Positions 16,173 to 25,894 are shown, numbered from the stretch's first letter. The stretch: DNA of 64,000 nucleotides from Viridilinea sp964592425 (GCA_964592425.1 CAZQCG010000028.1:1-64000), one strand, 5' to 3'. Numbers and translations are program-made. Notes: generated by a model from the sequence alone, not told the origin.

Positions 16173-17255
16173 CCTGACGCCAAGAATCTCGCGGGCACGG
16201 TAGAGGTGGTGAATGTAGGCGCGCGAGAAATGCCGACAGGTGTAACAGTGACAGTCGGCCTGAAGTGGCCCGTCGTCTTCACGCAGAGCGGCATTGAGCA
16301 CATTAAGCTTCCAGCGGCGCTCGGGGTTGCGCACAAGGGCGGTGCCGTGGCGTCCGAGGCGTGTCGGGCTAACACAGTCGAACATATCGATGCCGCGGGC
16401 GACCCCTTCAAGCAGGTCGTCTACATCGCCGACGCCAAGCAGGTGGCGGGCCAGCCCATCGGGTAGGAAGGGCACGGTCATTGCTACGACCTCGTACATC
16501 TGGGCCTTGTCGCCGCCGAGCGATCCACCGATGCAGAGGCCGTCGAAGCCCATGCCGCCGATCGCTTCGGCGCTGGCCCGGCGCAGGTCGGGGTAGATCC
16601 CACCGTGGACGATGCCGAAGAGTTGCTGGGCGGGGTTAGGCAGGCTGGCGGTATCACGCTCGCGGTGGGCGCTCAGGCAGCGTGCGGCCCAGCGGTGCGT
16701 ACGATCCATACTGGCGGCGGTATAGTCGTAGCCAGCACGGAGGGGCGGCAGTTCATCGAAGCAGAGAATGATGTCGGCACCAAGCCCGTGCTGCACCTCG
16801 ATCGAGCGCTCGGGGGTGAAGGTGTGGTATGAGCCGTCAAGATAACTCTTGAAAATGACGGCATCTTCGGTCACCTTGACCATGCCCTCAAGGCGGGCCG
16901 CGTTCTGCGGGCGACGGCCCTTGATCTCGTCGGCAATCCCGCCGTAGATGAGCGAAAAGACCTGGAAACCGCCGCTATCAGTGAGGATCGGGCCATCCCA
17001 GCCGATAAAACGATGCAGACCGCCCCGGCGGGCGATCAAAGCGTGGCCGGGTTGGAGGTAGAGATGGTAGGTATTGCCGAGGATGATCGCAGCCCCATGG
17101 TCGCGCAATTCGTCCGGGGTGAGGGCCTTGACCGTGCCGCGGGTGCCGACGGGCATAAAGACGGGGGTGGCCACCGGCCCATGGGCGGTGGCCAGCACCC
17201 CGCAACGGGCCCGCGAGCCTGGGTCGCGGGCCGTAAGCGTAAAGCTCAGACTCAT
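16047..17255 (-). CDS. tgt: tRNA-guanine transglycosylase
   Basis: Exchanges guanine-34 of GU(N) anticodon tRNAs for preQ1/queuine. The 402-residue length is slightly above the usual 370-390. Seen are the catalytic DSGGFQVFSL with nucleophile-region Asp, the second conserved Asp in CFDELPP, and the C-terminal zinc site CHCYTCRHFSRAYIHHL. The start codon overlaps the stop of the upstream secreted glycoside hydrolase by 4 bp. Its 3' end overlaps the convergent GNAT gene by 126 bp. No other queuosine genes are nearby. Confidence 0.96.
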   Translation of the reverse strand: MSLSFTLTARDPGSRARCGVLATAHGPVATPVFMPVGTRGTVKALTPDELRDHGAAIILGNTYHLYLQPGHALIARRGGLHRFIGWDGPILTDSGGFQVFSLIYGGIADEIKGRRPQNAARLEGMVKVTEDAVIFKSYLDGSYHTFTPERSIEVQHGLGADIILCFDELPPLRAGYDYTAASMDRTHRWAARCLSAHRERDTASLPNPAQQLFGIVHGGIYPDLRRASAEAIGGMGFDGLCIGGSLGGDKAQMYEVVAMTVPFLPDGLARHLLGVGDVDDLLEGVARGIDMFDCVSPTRLGRHGTALVRNPERRWKLNVLNAALREDDGPLQADCHCYTCRHFSRAYIHHLYRAREILGVRLISLHNVAFLLALMADVQKAIRNECFPALYQQWLGRPLVAV

Positions 17256-18676
17256 GGGCGCCGCTCGATATAGATCGGGGCAAAGCCAACGGTGAGCCTG
17301 GTATTGCCACCAACCACCGTGCCGTTGATCGCCTCGCCGTACAGGTTGCTCGCCCGAATGAAGCTACTCGTCGGCACATCGACACTGTAGATCGCCGCAC
17401 TACGTGACCAGAGCACATCAACGAGGGCGGTCGGAGTATTGAAGCGATAGGCTTCGAGATTCGGCCCGTAGTCAACCGCCTGCACCTGGCGATAGATAAC
17501 CAACTTGCGTGCCATCTGCTGGTAGGCATAGAAGGCCAGACGAGGTTGCTGATTGGCATCAAGCAGACCAGCATTGCGCCATGAAGGGCCGTCAAGGGTA
17601 TACCAGGAGACCATGGTGACGCCTTCGGCGGCAGCACGGGCGAAGAGGCGCGGCATCATTTCGGCCTGGTTCTGAAAGAAGGCATTGGTTGGCGGATCGC
17701 ATGGAGCGTATGGCGGCGTACAGAGCAGACCGGTCTCGTTGAGCCAGAGGGGCTTCTGCACATTGTAGCGACTCAGAACTTCTTTGATGTAGCGGGCCTT
17801 ACCGATCACATAGCCACCGAGAGCCTGCCAGCGGTTGGGAGTGAGATCAGCATCAGCGTTGGTCTGGTAGAAGGAGGGGTAGGCATGATAGGCCAGAATG
17901 TCAAAGGAACCGGCGGCATTAGCCACTAAGGCCCCTTCGAGGAAGCGTTCGGGACGACCATAGTTCGGATCGGTGGTCTCTGGACGATCGAGCAGGAGCC
18001 CTCCAAAGACGATCTTCGCATTCGGGTTGCCCCGGCGCAGGGCCGGTGCCGCTGCATTGAGCAGACGCCCATAACGCTCACCGCCGTAGTAGGGGTCACT
18101 GATCTGCCCCAGGCAGCCAAATTCGAAGTTGCTGGGTACCAGACGGGGATCTACATCGGGCTCATTCCCAATCTCCCAGTAGTTGACCTGACCACGATAG
18201 CGGGTGGCCAGGGCCTCAAGAAAAGCAGCATAGGCTGGCAGGGCATCATCACGCGTCGCGGAGCAGAGGGCATACTGACCATCAGAGCCCAGATTCTCGG
18301 CAAAGCCAGCCCACTGCGGCGTTCCGCGAACAATCACCACCGGAATAAGGCCCAACTCTTGGGCTACGGCCAAGTCACGCTCAAAGGTAGCCAGGGCATT
18401 CCAGTTGTAGGGGCCGCCCTGTACTGGCTGCACCTCGTGCCAGAGCACCCCGTTCAGGCGGATCCAGGAAGCGCCGAGGGCGGCAGCCTGGGTTTTGACA
18501 TCAGTGCGGGCCAGCCTGCCTGGTGATGTCTCAGAGGCAAACATACTGATGGGGGCGCTGCGAATAGTGGGCAGATAGATTCGGTGGGTCGCTTGTGCGC
18601 TCACACTGCCAACGATCATGAGCAGGGTGAGCAGCATCAGCGCCATCGGTGTGAGTGTCCGTATCGTACGCATCAT
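17252..18676 (-). CDS. secreted clan GH-A glycoside hydrolase-like protein
   Basis: About 474 residues from an ATG at 18676 preceded by AGAGGAAG. A signal peptide (TPMALMLLTLLMIVGSVSAQ) is followed by HRIYLPTIR. The body is a TIM barrel of GH5/GH39-like type: GASWIRLNGVLWHEVQPVQG, general acid Glu near 174 in WEIGNEPDVDP, candidate nucleophile Glu near 313 in LWLNETGLLC. A short beta-rich C-terminal segment follows. Substrate unknown. It lies downstream of a GH78-like gene and overlaps tgt by 4 bp; probably exported by Sec. Confidence 0.82.
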   Translation of the reverse strand: MMRTIRTLTPMALMLLTLLMIVGSVSAQATHRIYLPTIRSAPISMFASETSPGRLARTDVKTQAAALGASWIRLNGVLWHEVQPVQGGPYNWNALATFERDLAVAQELGLIPVVIVRGTPQWAGFAENLGSDGQYALCSATRDDALPAYAAFLEALATRYRGQVNYWEIGNEPDVDPRLVPSNFEFGCLGQISDPYYGGERYGRLLNAAAPALRRGNPNAKIVFGGLLLDRPETTDPNYGRPERFLEGALVANAAGSFDILAYHAYPSFYQTNADADLTPNRWQALGGYVIGKARYIKEVLSRYNVQKPLWLNETGLLCTPPYAPCDPPTNAFFQNQAEMMPRLFARAAAEGVTMVSWYTLDGPSWRNAGLLDANQQPRLAFYAYQQMARKLVIYRQVQAVDYGPNLEAYRFNTPTALVDVLWSRSAAIYSVDVPTSSFIRASNLYGEAINGTVVGGNTRLTVGFAPIYIERRP

Positions 18677-18824
18677 ACTTCCTCTTTCTGAGCGACCAGG
18701 CCAATCTCCGCAACTCCGCACAAACCTTATCAGGGTGTACGTATACCTGAAAGAAAGAACGACCACCCGATAGAAGCTTTGCGTGAGGCTCAACTGACAT
18801 AGCCTACCATACCATAACTTGCCT

Positions 18825-21776
18825 CTAACTACAGTTGGGGCGCAGGTCAAGCTGTTGCTCGCCTGGGCCAAGTTGGATGACCAGCCAGCCCGGCTCAAGG
18901 CTCAGTTGAGCATCAGTGCCCTGGCCACTCTGCCAGCGCAAGGCTTCGTTGAGCCAGAGTTGGGTTGTCGTTGAACCAAGGGGTAGTCGTACTTCGCCGG
19001 TACTACCAGTAGGGGCATTGATCTGCAGGCTGATCTGCCGACATGCTCCCACTTGCCAGTTCAGGGCAAGGTTGCCTTGCGCAAGCGGCAGAACGCCACT
19101 CAGCGAGGTGAGGCTTGATGGATTGAGTTGTACTTGCCACTGATCAGGGCCAACGATACGTGCGCCAAGCGCGTAGGTCGAGAGAAACCAGCCGGGTGAA
19201 CTTCCCCAGGCATGCGAAAGGCTGCTGGTATAGTTCTGATCCGCATGAAAGTTTTCCCACCAGGTGGTGGCACCACGGTCAAGCATTGAACCGAAGAAAT
19301 GGTCGATCACCAGCAGGGCATCATCAACGCGTCCAAGCTGCCCCAGGCCCTCAAGCAGATAAAACATGCCCAGGATCTGTAGGCCAGGAAGCTCAGGACT
19401 GCCAAGCATGCTGAGCATACTATCGGCGATCCGTTGCGCTTCGCCCTCAGGGGCCAGGCCAAAGGCCAGGGCAGTAGCCTGGGCCTGTGGCGTGGCCGGG
19501 GTGAGCCGTCCGTTAAAGCTGCCTGCGGCGTAGCGCCCTTCGTCGGCAAGGTAGAGCAACTGGTTGGCACGGCTCCGAATGGCCTCGGCTTCAGTCTGCC
19601 ATGCACTGACCTCTTCGGGCTGCCCGACATGGGTGGCCAGGCTGGCCGCAGCGTGCAGGGTGCGGTAGTAGAAGGCGTTGATGGCGGTAGTCTGCCCACG
19701 CCGATCCCAATAGCTGTTCGAGTCGATATAGGCGCTCCAGCTCGGTGTAGGCACTCGGCTCAGGTCGATCAGGCCGCTTTCGGGGTGCTTCAGGCTGGCC
19801 AGGCTGGCCATCACCGTGCGGATTTGCGGGTAGAGGGTGCTAACGAAGACCCAATCACCTGTCATGCGGCCATAATCGTCAGCACTTTGAACCCAGAGCA
19901 TGGCGTAATCGAGCAGGGCGAAGCCGTTGGCGTTGGGCTCGAAGGCCCCGACCATGCCGCCAGTCATACCGTCGGCGATCTGTTGCAGGCCGCGCCGCAG
20001 CAGGGCCGTCTCACCAAAGCTGACCCGGTTCATACGGTCGGCGATATGGGCATCACCCCACCATTGGCCACGCTCGCGCCAGGGGTCGGCATAGGCATCA
20101 ACCATCGACGGGTAGAGGGTGGCCACGCCCACATTCCAGATACGGTTGAGCCGCTCGTTCGGGCTGACAAAGCTGCCACGGAGGGTCAGCGGGTAGCGCT
20201 CTTCGAACACCCGCAGGTTGCGTAACTGAACGTTGCCCTGACCCCAGGCAGCGATCAGGATATAACGACCGGAGCGGCTATCGATGGTGCTCAGCGTGCG
20301 TGGCTCGTTATCAAGCAGCCAGGCATCGGCCTGACTCCATTCGGGATGTAGCGAGCCGGGATGAGGTAACGGACGTTCGCCTTGCCAGAGTCGTTCGTCC
20401 CAGCCGATGTCGATCAGGCCGCCAGCCGGGCCACTGACCTCGGCCACCAGGCGCCCATGGACAGTACGGCCCAGGTCAAGGATGGCATAGCTTGCTTGCG
20501 AGCCGAAGCTGAGCTCAAGGCCCTGGGTGGTGCTGATCACGGTTACAGCCTGGGGATCAGACTGTAGGGTGGGAATCAGGAGACGGCGGCCGGGGTTGTT
20601 GCCCTGGCCGAGGGGCGGCGGTGGCGAAGTGATGGCGCTGTTGCTGATCGCAAAGACCCAGGGCTGGGCGGTCGTATCGATCAGCTGCAACTCATGCTCG
20701 CCTGCGGGCAGGCTCTGGCTTGCCCTGCGCAGATCAGGCACAGCCTGCGGCACAGCTGACCACGCCAGGCTGGCTCCATTCAGACTGATGGCCGTAGCGG
20801 GATCAGGCTGGCCTGGCCCTACGAGAGCCTGGAGCGTCACGAGAGTTGGTTCACTGAGCGTAAAGCGATAGCTGGTGGGGGCTGCGGCTGTGCCACCCAA
20901 TTCACCAACCCAGAAGCCCGGTGCGAGTTGCCCAACGGCGTGCAGGGTTGTGCGGATCGGCACATTGGCGAGGGGCAGGATCGAGCGGGGCTGATAGCTG
21001 GTTGTGTTCAGAGTTGCGCGAACCACTGGGCGCGGCCAGCTACTGTCATCAAAGTCCGGACTGGCCCAATTGCTCGGAAGCAGGCGCAGGTCAAGCTGCT
21101 CAACCGGGCCAAGCAGGTTCCAGCTATGGACAGGTGCGGGCGCACGGTTCCAGGCCTCAGCACTGAGGATGCGGCACGCTTCGGGGCTGAGGGCCTGTTC
21201 ATAGCCTGTGCCGGCCAGTTGCCCGCTCAGGCGGGCCTGGATCTCAGGGCGGATCGATGTGGAGCGGCGTAAATTAGGAGCCCACTGGGCCTGGATGGCG
21301 ATGGTCTGCGGCCCGGCAGGCAGGCTATCCAGAGCGACCCGATCGTACTCACGGCGCGTGGAGGAGAAGCGGGCCGGCCCTCTGCCGACAAAGCTCCCGT
21401 TGAGCCAGAGTTCGTAGCGCGTATCGGCGAAGAGGTCGAGCCGAGCCTCGCTGAGGGGTGTCGCAAGGTTCAGCCGACAGCGCAGCAGCACGACCTCGTG
21501 GATAGCCGGCGGATCGGCATGGGTCCAGAGAGCCGGTAGGCTGCCAAAATCCTCACCGGCGATCAGCAGGGGCAGAAAGATCGGCTGCGGCTGCGCAGCG
21601 CCACGGAGGGCTTGCGTGGGGGCCAGCAGGCCAGCCAGCAAGGCAAGGGCGATGAGCAAGCTAAAACCGGTGGGAGGGGCTGATCGACGTGATCGCCAAC
21701 TGAGTCTGGGTGCAGAGCGACGATAGTTCATCGTTGCATACGATACCACATCAGAACTGGCGTTGCGGCAGCGCAT
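18825..21776 (-). CDS. secreted GH78-like (alpha-L-rhamnosidase type) protein
   Basis: About 983 residues from ATG 21776 (GAAGGG upstream). It has an Arg-rich N-terminus, hydrophobic signal segment SLLIALALLAGLLAPTQAL and then IFLPLLIAGED. N-terminal beta-domains include YELWLNGSFVGRGPARFSS, usual for GH78. The (alpha/alpha)6 domain carries DPWRERGQWWGDAH near residue 567, which parallels the GH78 general-acid motif, and TTWWENF towards the end. A C-terminal beta-domain ends in Cys. GH78 enzymes release L-rhamnose, but related families share the fold. Upstream of the GH-A gene by about 150 bp on the same strand. Confidence 0.8.
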   Translation of the reverse strand: MRCRNASSDVVSYATMNYRRSAPRLSWRSRRSAPPTGFSLLIALALLAGLLAPTQALRGAAQPQPIFLPLLIAGEDFGSLPALWTHADPPAIHEVVLLRCRLNLATPLSEARLDLFADTRYELWLNGSFVGRGPARFSSTRREYDRVALDSLPAGPQTIAIQAQWAPNLRRSTSIRPEIQARLSGQLAGTGYEQALSPEACRILSAEAWNRAPAPVHSWNLLGPVEQLDLRLLPSNWASPDFDDSSWPRPVVRATLNTTSYQPRSILPLANVPIRTTLHAVGQLAPGFWVGELGGTAAAPTSYRFTLSEPTLVTLQALVGPGQPDPATAISLNGASLAWSAVPQAVPDLRRASQSLPAGEHELQLIDTTAQPWVFAISNSAITSPPPPLGQGNNPGRRLLIPTLQSDPQAVTVISTTQGLELSFGSQASYAILDLGRTVHGRLVAEVSGPAGGLIDIGWDERLWQGERPLPHPGSLHPEWSQADAWLLDNEPRTLSTIDSRSGRYILIAAWGQGNVQLRNLRVFEERYPLTLRGSFVSPNERLNRIWNVGVATLYPSMVDAYADPWRERGQWWGDAHIADRMNRVSFGETALLRRGLQQIADGMTGGMVGAFEPNANGFALLDYAMLWVQSADDYGRMTGDWVFVSTLYPQIRTVMASLASLKHPESGLIDLSRVPTPSWSAYIDSNSYWDRRGQTTAINAFYYRTLHAAASLATHVGQPEEVSAWQTEAEAIRSRANQLLYLADEGRYAAGSFNGRLTPATPQAQATALAFGLAPEGEAQRIADSMLSMLGSPELPGLQILGMFYLLEGLGQLGRVDDALLVIDHFFGSMLDRGATTWWENFHADQNYTSSLSHAWGSSPGWFLSTYALGARIVGPDQWQVQLNPSSLTSLSGVLPLAQGNLALNWQVGACRQISLQINAPTGSTGEVRLPLGSTTTQLWLNEALRWQSGQGTDAQLSLEPGWLVIQLGPGEQQLDLRPNCS

Positions 21777-21901
21777 GGTGCCCTTCAATTGACAGCGTGC
21801 TATACTCAGGGGTGGCTCCGCCAGTTCTGTAGACCACGATTTTGGGTTGTATACGCCTGGCTATGCAACCGGGCCAGGCGCTCAGGCGTACAACAAGAGC
21901 T

Positions 21902-23137
21902 ATGGACGAAACCCAACGCGCCGCCGATCTTCAGCGCATGCGCAACCTGGCTACCGGCTTGCTGGTAGCTATGACGATTATCTTCCTGATCACCTCGTTC
22001 TGGTCGGAGGCTGGCCTCTGGATCGGCTTTGTGCATGCCTTTGCCGAAGCAGCCATGATCGGTGCCTTAGCCGACTGGTTTGCCGTGACGGCCCTCTTTC
22101 GTCACCCGCTGGGCCTACCGATTCCGCACACGGCAATTGTGCCGCAGCGCAAAGATCGCATTGCGGTGAGTTTCGGCGGCTTTATCGAGCGCAACTTCCT
22201 TGACCCGGAGAAGATCGTCGCCCGCATCCGCCGCCAGGATGTGGCCGGGCGCGTGGCGCGCTGGATGCGCCAGCCAGAACGCAGTAGCCAGGTCGCCGAT
22301 CTTGCCGCTGAAAGCCTCACCGGTCTGCTACGCGTGGTCAATGACGAAGAGGTGGGGGCGCTGATCGAGCGCACGCTCAACGAGCGCATGGCGGCTGTGC
22401 CAGCTACGCCGGTGGTGGCGCGCCTGCTTGGTGCTGTGGCGGTGGACGAACGCCAGCGTGATGTGATGCTGCAACTGGCACGGGTGGCAACCGATTGGAT
22501 CGAGACCAACCAGGAGGCCATCCGTCAGCGCATTGCCGGTGAGCTGCCGGCATGGATGCCACGCATCGTCGATCAGAAGATCTACGAGCGCCTGCTTGAC
22601 GGGGCGCGCAAGTTGCTCAGTGAGTTGAGTGAAGACCCTGACCATCCGCTCTACGAGCAATTTACCCAGACCCTGGATCGCTGGATTACCAACCTGCAGT
22701 ATGATCCTGAGGTACGCAAACGTGGTGAGGAGCTCAAGCAAGAACTGTTGGCCCACCCGATGGTGCGCGAGGTAGCTGGCAACCTCTGGCAGGATGTCAA
22801 GCAGGGTCTGCTCGACCAGAGTACCCGGCCCGACTCACCCCTGCGCCAATCGCTCACCCGTAGCCTGGCCCACCTGGGCGACCTGCTGGAGCAAGATCCC
22901 GAGTGGCGCGCCCGCATCGACACCTGGGCCGAGGACGCCGCCCGCTTTATCGTGCGCCGCTATGGACGTACGGCGGGTGAGTTTGTAACCCAGACGGTGC
23001 GTGGCTGGGAAACGAACGAGATCACACGCAAGATCGAGTTGCAGTTCGGGCGCGACTTGCAATACATCCGAATTAACGGCACTGTGGTGGGCGGCCTGGC
23101 CGGGCTAGTGATCTATACGGTGTCACTATTTTTTTGA
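21902..23137 (+). CDS. DUF445 family membrane protein
   Basis: About 411 residues from ATG 21902; the frame is open 60 nt further upstream, but those codons look non-conserved. N-terminal transmembrane segments (LATGLLVAMTIIFLITSFW and GFVHAFAEAAMIGALADWFAVTALF) precede PLGLPIPHTAIVPQRKDRI, the most typical stretch of DUF445. A long helical middle follows, then a final C-terminal hydrophobic segment (VVGGLAGLVIYTVSLFF). No catalytic function is established for the family. Divergent from the GH78-like gene. Confidence 0.88.
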   Translation: MDETQRAADLQRMRNLATGLLVAMTIIFLITSFWSEAGLWIGFVHAFAEAAMIGALADWFAVTALFRHPLGLPIPHTAIVPQRKDRIAVSFGGFIERNFLDPEKIVARIRRQDVAGRVARWMRQPERSSQVADLAAESLTGLLRVVNDEEVGALIERTLNERMAAVPATPVVARLLGAVAVDERQRDVMLQLARVATDWIETNQEAIRQRIAGELPAWMPRIVDQKIYERLLDGARKLLSELSEDPDHPLYEQFTQTLDRWITNLQYDPEVRKRGEELKQELLAHPMVREVAGNLWQDVKQGLLDQSTRPDSPLRQSLTRSLAHLGDLLEQDPEWRARIDTWAEDAARFIVRRYGRTAGEFVTQTVRGWETNEITRKIELQFGRDLQYIRINGTVVGGLAGLVIYTVSLFF

Positions 23138-23249
23138 AGTATGCGAGCGAGGCTCGGAAAGGACGAAGCCCCTTTCGAAGAACTCGATCAGGTCGGACGA
23201 AGGAGTAATCCGGGGCGCTGTTGCCCCAAATTGACGCAAGGAGGCGTGT
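23138..23249 (+). promoter_or_regulatory. structured leader upstream of the PLP enzyme, class unknown
   Basis: A 112-nt gap contains two potential stems: GAAAGG/CCTTTC (around 23157-23180) and GGGGC/GCCCC (around 23213-23227), then a strong AAGGAGGCG ribosome-binding site. Sulfur amino-acid genes are frequent riboswitch targets. The sequence does not match the SAM-I core I know, and I did not recognise another class. Confidence 0.25.
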
Positions 23250-24524
23250 ATGGTTGAGCGGAAGCCCGAGGGCTATCTCGACGGACGTCCACTTCACCCT
23301 GAGAGCCTGATGATGAGCTATGGCTATAAGCCAGCGCTCTCGGAGGGGGCGATCAAGTGCCCGATCTTTCAGACCTCGACCTTTGTCTTCAAGACAGCCG
23401 AAGAGGGTAAATCCTTCTTTGAGTTGGCCTATGGATTGCGCCGACGCAGCCCCAACGAAGAACAGGGGCTGATCTACAGCCGGCTCAACAACCCCGACCT
23501 GGAGGTGCTTGAGGATCGTCTGACCCTCTGGGACGAGGCTGAAACCGCAGCCGTCTTTGCCAGTGGCATGGCTGCCATCAGCACGACCTTGCTCACCTTT
23601 GTGCGTCCCGGTGACGTAATTCTGCACAGTGAGCCAGTCTATGGCGGCACCGACTTTTTGCTCAAGCACCTGCTGGCCGATCTTGGCGTGCGTGCAGTGG
23701 GCTTCCGTGCTGGCACGCCTCCCGAACAGGTCGAGGCCGAGCTACGTCGTATGGGTTTGAGCGAACGGGTAGCGCTGATCTTTATTGAGACGCCAGCCAA
23801 TCCGACCAACGCCCTGGTTGAGATTGCCGCCTATGCTGAGCTTGCGCGGCGTCTCGGTGGAGAGCGGCGGGTGCTGACGGCGGTTGACAATACCTTTCTC
23901 GGCCCACTCTGGCAGCAACCTCTTAAGCATGGGGCCGACCTGGTTCTCTATTCGGCCACAAAATACATTGGGGGGCACAGCGACGTGATCGCCGGGGTCT
24001 GTCTCGGCTCGCGTGAACTGCTCACCCCGATCAAAGTGTGGCGCACGATCCTTGGTACGATGGCTGGCCCGCATACTGGCTGGCTGTTGTTACGTAGCCT
24101 CGAGACCCTCAAACTGCGTATGACGGCCCAGATGAAGACGGCCCGCCATGTGGCCGAATTCCTGAGCGATCATCCCAAGGTAAACCGGGTCTTTTATCTC
24201 GACAATCTCGAGGAGGATGATCCGCAGTATGCGATCTATCGGCGTCAATGCAAGGGGCCAGGGGGCATGATCTCCTTCGAGGTACATGGCAGCGAAGCTG
24301 AGGCCTTTCGCCTGCTCAATGGCTTGCGGCTCTTCCACCTGGCAGTCAGCCTTGGCGGCACCGAGTCGTTGGCCGAGCACCCAGCGACGATGACCCACGC
24401 CGATGTTGATCCCGAGGAGCGCATCGAGATGGGGATTACACCAGCGATGGTACGCATCTCGATTGGCGTCGAAAACCCCGAAGATCTGATTGCTGATCTG
24501 GAGCAGGCGTTGCGGGCGGTCTAA
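23250..24524 (+). CDS. Cys/Met metabolism PLP-dependent enzyme (cystathionine gamma-synthase family)
   Basis: The 424-residue fold-type I enzyme has PLP-binding Lys238 in LYSATKYIGGHSDV, substrate/phosphate residues in YSRLNNPDLEVLEDRL and SGMAAIST, and C-terminal SLGGTESLAEHPATMTH. It has the insertions seen in the 'cystathionine gamma-synthase family' subgroup close to methionine gamma-lyase and O-acetylhomoserine sulfhydrylase, so the exact reaction cannot be chosen from sequence. Cytoplasmic tetramer by family. Strong ribosome-binding site AAGGAGGCG. It stands alone. Confidence 0.9.
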   Translation: MVERKPEGYLDGRPLHPESLMMSYGYKPALSEGAIKCPIFQTSTFVFKTAEEGKSFFELAYGLRRRSPNEEQGLIYSRLNNPDLEVLEDRLTLWDEAETAAVFASGMAAISTTLLTFVRPGDVILHSEPVYGGTDFLLKHLLADLGVRAVGFRAGTPPEQVEAELRRMGLSERVALIFIETPANPTNALVEIAAYAELARRLGGERRVLTAVDNTFLGPLWQQPLKHGADLVLYSATKYIGGHSDVIAGVCLGSRELLTPIKVWRTILGTMAGPHTGWLLLRSLETLKLRMTAQMKTARHVAEFLSDHPKVNRVFYLDNLEEDDPQYAIYRRQCKGPGGMISFEVHGSEAEAFRLLNGLRLFHLAVSLGGTESLAEHPATMTHADVDPEERIEMGITPAMVRISIGVENPEDLIADLEQALRAV

Positions 24525-24589
24525 GACAAGGATGTAGGAAAGAGGAGCCAGGCACACCATACCTACCGGACGGGTTTCGTCATACATCG

Positions 24590-25630
24590 TTATGACGGGC
24601 TATTTTTGTAAGTATGCCAGACGTTTGCCCCCCGAACGCGGGCGGTCGACTCGCGGAGCACTAGCTCGGTGGTGACTGAGATCAGATCCGGCGGCCTGTC
24701 GGCGAGCAGGTTCAGCAATCCTCGGGCCGCACGGCGCCCCTGTTCAAGCATATGCTGGCGCACCGTGGTGAGCGGCGGGGTCGTGTAGGCAGAACCCAGC
24801 AGGTCGTCGAAGCCGACCAGGGACACATCGTTGGGGACGTGCAAGTGGTGGCGGTAGAGCCCAAGTTGAACGCCGTAAGCCATCTGGTCATTCGCGGCAA
24901 AGATCGCACTGAAGTGGATACCACGGGCCAGCAAGGCCTCAAGGGCGAGCGTACCACTCTGTTCGGTAAAGTTCCCCTCGACGATCAGCCGCTCGTCCAG
25001 AGGGATGCTAGCCTCCTGGAGCGCCTGCTCATAACCAAGGCGGCGCTCGTGCGAGTCGATATGGGCAGGAATACCGGAGATATAGGCAATCCGGCGATGA
25101 CCCAGATTGAGCAGGTGGCGCATAGCCTGGGCAGCCCCGGTGCGATTGTCCACACGGATACACTGGCTCTCGAGGTCGTTAATGCTGCGCCCGACAGCGA
25201 TCAGCGGAGTCTGGCGATTAATCGCCCGTAGGTCGTGGTCGGGGTGGTAGCCGCCGAGGATGATCATGCCATCAACCTGGCGGTCAACGAGGAGGTTAAG
25301 GGCGGTGCGCTCCTCAGCGGGGAGCCACTGGCCGCTCGCGAAGATCGGGTGGTAGCTACTGCCGGCCAGTCCCTCCTCGATGCCCTGAGCAAGCTCACCG
25401 TAGAACTGGCTGGTCAAGCTCTGGGTCAGGATTCCGATCACCATCGACTTCCCGCGGACGAGGGTGCGGGCGGTGAGGTTGGGCCGGAAATTGAGTTGCT
25501 CGATCACGGCGAGTACAGCGGCCCGCTTATCGGGATGAACCGGACTGTTGCCAGTGAGAACACGCGAGACCGTGCTCGGCGAGACGTGGGCGAGGCGTGC
25601 GATATCGCTGACGGTGGGCTGCCTACTCAT
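24590..25630 (-). CDS. LacI family transcriptional regulator
   Basis: About 346 residues from ATG 25630. I chose this start because the HTH SDIARLAHVSPSTVSRVLTGNSP then begins at residue 8, as in the family; an in-frame extension to 25708 is unlikely. The periplasmic-binding-like sugar domain follows (VIGILTQSLTSQFYGELAQGIEEGL; FSAIFAANDQMAYGVQLGL; VSLVGFDDL). It is divergent from the sugar ABC transporter operon, whose promoter carries two perfect LacI-type palindromes. A related site lies just upstream of this gene (25648-25659), suggesting autoregulation. Confidence 0.94.
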   Translation of the reverse strand: MSRQPTVSDIARLAHVSPSTVSRVLTGNSPVHPDKRAAVLAVIEQLNFRPNLTARTLVRGKSMVIGILTQSLTSQFYGELAQGIEEGLAGSSYHPIFASGQWLPAEERTALNLLVDRQVDGMIILGGYHPDHDLRAINRQTPLIAVGRSINDLESQCIRVDNRTGAAQAMRHLLNLGHRRIAYISGIPAHIDSHERRLGYEQALQEASIPLDERLIVEGNFTEQSGTLALEALLARGIHFSAIFAANDQMAYGVQLGLYRHHLHVPNDVSLVGFDDLLGSAYTTPPLTTVRQHMLEQGRRAARGLLNLLADRPPDLISVTTELVLRESTARVRGANVWHTYKNSPS

Positions 25631-25647
25631 AACATTCGGTGGGATTT

Positions 25648-25659
25648 GCAATCGTTTTC
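25648..25659. promoter_or_regulatory. candidate autoregulatory LacI operator
   Basis: GCAATCGTTTTC matches the GAAATCGATTTC operators at 10 of 12 positions and keeps the central CG. It lies 18 bp upstream of the lacI-family start codon, so bound repressor could limit its own synthesis. Confidence 0.45.
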
Positions 25660-25716
25660 GAGACCCATTGCTGCGGGTGTGATTGTAGCACATCGTGTCT
25701 CCCTGCACAATTCCTG

Positions 25717-25894
25717 GTCAGCCTGTAACTGTTCACACTTGAGGTAACGGGCGTTGTCACGCTGAGTGGAGCCGCACGGCGCAGCGAAGCGTCCCGGTCG
25801 GGAACGCCGGTCATGTCGCCGGGACGCTTCGCTGCGCTCAGCGTGACAGAAACGCGGGCTTCCGTAGGAGCAGTGTAAACACGTACGTCAGCCT
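25717..25894. mobile_element. IS66-like MITE, copy 1, with 8-bp target duplication
   Basis: The element 25725-25886 starts GTAACTGTTCACACTTG and ends CAGTGTAAACACGTAC. The ends are imperfect inverted repeats of the type GTAnnTGTTCACACT. Direct repeats GTCAGCCT flank it (25717-25724 and 25887-25894). The interior is a long, nearly perfect hairpin (TGTCACGCTGAG and GCGCAGCGAAGCGTCCCGG arms, 25754-25848). IS66 elements have ends starting GTAA and 8-bp duplications, so this looks like a non-autonomous derivative. No transposase nearby. Confidence 0.75.

Noticed and set aside
21788..21812. TTGACA followed by TATACT upstream of the DUF445 gene
   Set aside because: The spacer is only 6 bp, too short for a sigma-70 promoter.
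25754..25848. Long hairpin considered as a terminator or small RNA
   Set aside because: It lies wholly within a MITE with clear target duplications, so it is better explained as the element's interior.
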